This document shows, in pieces, positions 60,485-64,000 of a DNA stretch of 64,000 bases (positions are counted from its first letter, which is position 1; each line of letters starts with the position of its first letter). Origin of the DNA: Allium sativum (taxonomy: Eukaryota; Streptophyta; Magnoliopsida; Asparagales; Amaryllidaceae); NCBI GenBank assembly GCA_030737875.1, contig CM060922.1, positions 754,055,603-754,119,602 on the forward strand, in the 5' to 3' direction. The position numbers were made by a program, and so were the translations under genes. The notes under the pieces were generated by a model. That model saw only the letters and a list, made by a program, of their open reading frames with translations, searched no databases and was not told where the DNA came from.

Positions 60485-61317
60485 ATCAAGATACTTAGAT
60501 CATCTGATATGGTTGGCCATCTCAATTGGACTATTCGAGATAAATATGGAAATGTTTAACAGATTTACTAATCTCTTGGAGATAAAAGAATGGGTAGCTC
60601 TAGAATCAAACAAGGTGTATGCTGAATTTCCTAAAATAGAGATTATACCTTCAAGTGTGGGCTGCCCTTGATGTCTCGAGGGTCGGCTTTAAATTGGGGT
60701 TGCTTAAATTGCATAGTTCTGGCCACTTTTGGCAGCTTTGGGCTGTCTTTGGACATATGTCCTTCATGGCAGTTGTAACATTTTCCCTTGAACTCCTTCT
60801 TATCCAATGAGACCCTACAATCCTTGGCCTCATGGTCCTTGCGGTTGCATCTCGCGTAAGTCTTTACATCCGTTTTGAAGTTCTTCTTCTTATTTTTCTA
60901 CCATTCTTTCTTCTTGTTCTTGTTGGAACTTTCTCCTTTATCACACTCTTTATCTTCCTTGGAGCTTTCAGCCATGCAAATGGTAGATGTCTCAATTAGA
61001 GTCCTAAAAGTTGCCCTAGCTGCTACTTGGGTTATTAAGATTTCCTTCAACGGGGAGTTCAGTCCTTTCGCAAATTTAAGGGCTTTGTTCATGGGGGTGT
61101 CTACCAATCCTCTACTAAACTTACATAACTTAGTGAATTTGGATACATATTCTTGCAGACTCTAGTTTCCTTGCTATAAGTGGATGAATTTCTCTAGTTG
61201 AATAGTCATTTCTGCCCTTGGAAATAATTACGCTTCAAAACAGGTTTTGAATATGGCCCATGTGAAGATCCAACCCTCATTCTCCATTGATATTAAGTTC
61301 CATCACTCTAAGGCTTC
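60485..61317 (-). pseudogene. Element F gag and protease start (decayed, cut by G)
   Basis: Minus strand: capsid segment (LVDTPMNKALKFAKGLNSPL), Lys/Glu-rich linker, two degraded knuckles (CNRKDHEAKDC and CYNCHEGHMSKD, with the last Cys changed to Ser), and the first part of the protease region. The N-terminal half of Gag is missing because the LTR-like sequence G begins at 61318. Confidence 0.8.
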
Positions 61318-64000
61318 TGTGAAAACCCGTAACTTCCCCGTAAAGGAAAGTGTGGATAGTTCGAGAACAAGCCACAACAGAACACATCCAGAAGAACATT
61401 TCATTGCATATTACAACAATGCATCAGATTACAAGAATATACAGAGTATAAACGAATATTACACAGAAATATCAGAGATTTAAATTATTTTAAATACATA
61501 GCAGCGGAAAATAATACAATACACAACTAGAAGAGATATACGGATACAAAGCTTTCCGGATATCGTTCCAGCTGTAAACCAGGATCCTGTGAATATAAAT
61601 CTGCAAAACCAAAACTACTAGCTGCCCGTGTCGAAAATAGGGGCACCCAGAGTTTAGGTTAAAACAATAAACTCCAGGTCAGTCATGTGACTGGTGTGAG
61701 AACTAAAACAGTTAATCTTTATTTTAAAGTTAGGTAAATCAAGGGACCACGCCGTATAACACGGAATGGGTTTCCTCCCAAGAATACCAGTGCATAAAAC
61801 AAACAGCGCAATGCTAAATAAAAAAAATGAAGCTGTTATAAGACCCAGGTCCCATCACACAATGCAACGCAGCCGAGGATAGGGTTTTCCCTTATAACAG
61901 CCAAAGAATGCTTGATACGTTTAAAACAAATCATTTGATACTACTATAAGTGCATAGTGTATAAAACAACTTCAAATCATAAGTATCAATCATAGGCGGC
62001 ATGAATGCCCCATAACACTATGTCGCCATATATAAGTTTACAATCAAAACCGCAAGACATCGTACTGGAAGTTGGGTTATCATTTATGGTATGAACCGAG
62101 GCTAGGGGCAAGATCCTCACCGATTCGAGACTGCCTAGCCCGAGTCTCAGGCAAGCGCGCAGGCAAGCCTTGGAGCGACAGGGCCGGTCCACCGATGTGG
62201 ATTATTATACCTGAGCACTACGTTTCGCCGCCCTTTGGGGCGTAAGCGAGCCAACTAAATGACTCCATCGGTTCGAGAACGACCGATCAATCCGAGGCGC
62301 CTCGCAACAGCAACAACCACAAAAGTCAAACTCGTCAGGGCGTGTAAAACCACTGACGCCACTTTTAGCTAGGAGGAAACGTAGGCCCTCCCTGAGGTCC
62401 GTCTCCCGTTTTTGGTTCATACCGGGTGTGAAACTCGCGAAGTAAACGTTACACAAAGCTACGCCACAAAGGCCGTGCTTCGATCATCAACCACAAGACT
62501 TTGCTTTTCAACAGAAGCCTTGATCAATTGTCACTTAGGCATGCCACACAGGCAATTCACTCCATGCGTTTGATATCCATCAATATATAACCCCTGAGCT
62601 CGTACGTCTCAGAGAAGGGCGTTAAGCAAGAGAATAAATTCTCCGCCGCCAAACAGATATATATTTAATAGAGATCAATCACACGGACTAAAATCCAATG
62701 TCAGACACACAGTCCATTTACAAGTCCGTTCTGGGTCTGAACGAAACCGGAGGCACCTAGTACCCCGCATATCCATCGATCTCCAAGTACATCTGGACGA
62801 TCACCAACTGTTTCCATCTTCTTGGGTGTACAGCCCAATCAAGATCATCAGTAATCACCCAAACGACGTGAAGACTTTCGGTCTTCGACCACCGTCTTCA
62901 TCTTCGACTTATCGTCGTATCAGTTATTCAGAATGGGATAAACCCGGTCTTTCCGAATAACTCGCGTATATTTTAAATAAGTGTTACACAAACACAACAT
63001 ACGCCTCATTCCAATTCATTAGTCACTAACCGTAAATTAATCAAGAGAATAATTCCCCAAATATTAACCCCGAAGGCCGAAACCAACATCAGATCAATAT
63101 CCAGAAAACCATTCTGCTTAGCTAACCGACAGTTAGTTTCTGATTTCACATTCATAGGGAAAGGTTCCCATTAATTTTATCCAAGATAAATTCCTGAATT
63201 TATTCTCTAATCTATTTTTGAATCTCAATTCAACTAGTCGGGATTAACGAAACTTACCGAAGTAATCATTTGTTTTAATTTCCCAATCCCAACCTATTCA
63301 TCCCATGAAGTAAAACTGGTAGTACTTCATATCTAACACCACGGTGTTATCGGTAAATTCAATTACCATTTCACGTTCAAATCTAATTAAAGATTTAACT
63401 ATCGCCTGGAGTAAAACTGGTGATACTCCATTCTCGATTATTTCAATCTAATTAAAGATTCATTAAAACTCCACTTAGTTCTAATCGTTAACTGGGTTAA
63501 AGAATCAGTGTCATTTAAAACACGGTTCACGGTAAACCCAAAATATCATTCCATTAATTATCGGGTTAAAGAACAAGTGTTATTTAAAAACACTGTTCAC
63601 GATAAACCCAAAAATCAATATCAATTCAATTCCAATTAAATATTATTTAATTGGTACACTTCGTTAAATCTAAAATAAAAAGATTTAATCTTTTCTCAAC
63701 TGGTTTCAAGAACAGTGTTAGTGAAGACACCATTCACGACAAACCCAAATCACATTTGATATTCAATACAAGGCTCTGAATAGAAAATATATCGGCTTAT
63801 ATTCAATATCAAATTCTACGATTAACAAATGTCGTATTGGAAATAACGATATAAATATATATCTTTCAAATTTCCATAACAACATCCGTATAATCACGAA
63901 TTCCAACATCGAAATATTCCAAAGACAATTTCGATTCAAATCCACTCTAATGCAATCATTGGAAATTCTGGTTATTTTTAAAACCCTTTTCAAATTCAAT
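61318..64000 (-). mobile_element. LTR G: minus-strand relative of LTR B, incomplete
   Basis: Begins TGTGAAAACCCG at 61318 within the F gag and runs past the window end. In reverse it follows LTR B block by block: CCGCTG near 61503, ACGGGCAG near 61625, a CCACGCCGTATAACACGG stretch near 61750 (B near 38345), TTCTGGGTCTGAACGAAACC near 62730 (B near 37665) and the hairpin at 63048. Region 62090-62460 is distinctly GC-richer. The candidate left target bases GCTTC (61313-61317) cannot be checked. No gene is supported. Confidence 0.7.
63048..63113 (-). ncRNA. Structured RNA hairpin in LTR G
   Basis: On the minus strand 63113-63096 pairs with 63065-63048 over 18 positions, 11 Watson-Crick and 7 G-U. 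On the plus strand the wobbles would be A-C mismatches. The loop keeps GATGTTGGTTTCGG and CTTCGGGG. Confidence 0.6.

Noticed and set aside
62205..62456. 83-codon frame in the GC-rich part of G
   Set aside because: High GC gives long open frames by chance; no motif and no equivalent in B.

Overview
This window is plant nuclear DNA, almost certainly from heterochromatin of a flowering plant. It is AT-rich and consists nearly entirely of LTR retrotransposons nested in each other. The indicators are initiator-methionine tRNA primer sites, chromovirus-type Gag-Pol with a C-terminal chromodomain-like tail (Tekay/Del-like), Sirevirus-like coiled-coil Gag with multiplied polypurine tracts, and a Tat/Ogre-like gag relic. 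I see no cellular protein gene, rRNA, tRNA or CRISPR array. The only fully intact long coding sequence is the 1459-residue Gag-Pol of element A.

Layout, left to right. (1) TE1, plus strand, 171-8360, is a Tekay-like element with 3.2-3.3 kb LTRs and a 1.7 kb internal region that has lost pol; it sits inside a minus-strand LTR called H (1-170 and 8361-10873). (2) 10874-12638 holds a decayed Tat/Ogre-like gag and low-complexity DNA. (3) Element C, minus strand, runs from its 3' LTR (12639-20713) through internal sequence to a primer site at 53990-54000, followed by a 5' LTR at 54003. C is an old Tekay-like copy split by three insertions: E (14325-19280, TSD TATAT) in its 3' LTR; B (21949-38846, TSD GGTGC), a solo LTR of about 5.2 kb that itself carries A (22125-33830, TSD AAAGT); and D (39423-50673, TSD AACTC). 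Removing B and D leaves about 5.1 kb of C internal sequence, matching the 5126 bp of A. (4) The LTR at 54003-57028 looks chimeric and leads into a second, more decayed minus-strand chromovirus, F (57029-61317). (5) G, from 61318 to the window end, is a minus-strand relative of the B LTR.

Relative ages from LTR pairs, counted by eye: D is about 0.1% diverged, A about 0.3%, E about 6%; TE1 is clearly older than A and D; C, F, H and the Tat relic are the oldest material.

The most interesting signals are non-coding. All Tekay-like LTRs here carry two tandem units of about 92 nt. Each folds as a long hairpin whose stem sequence differs from unit to unit while pairing is kept, whereas loop and flanks are conserved. 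The units lie inside a candidate intron of about 2 kb within the LTR, downstream of a U3 module made of an E2F-like palindrome, phased GTCGAC repeats and a TATA box. Separately, a hairpin with an 18-bp stem is shared by TE1, B and G, and its G-U wobbles fall on the sense strand of each element. Both look like selected RNA structures.
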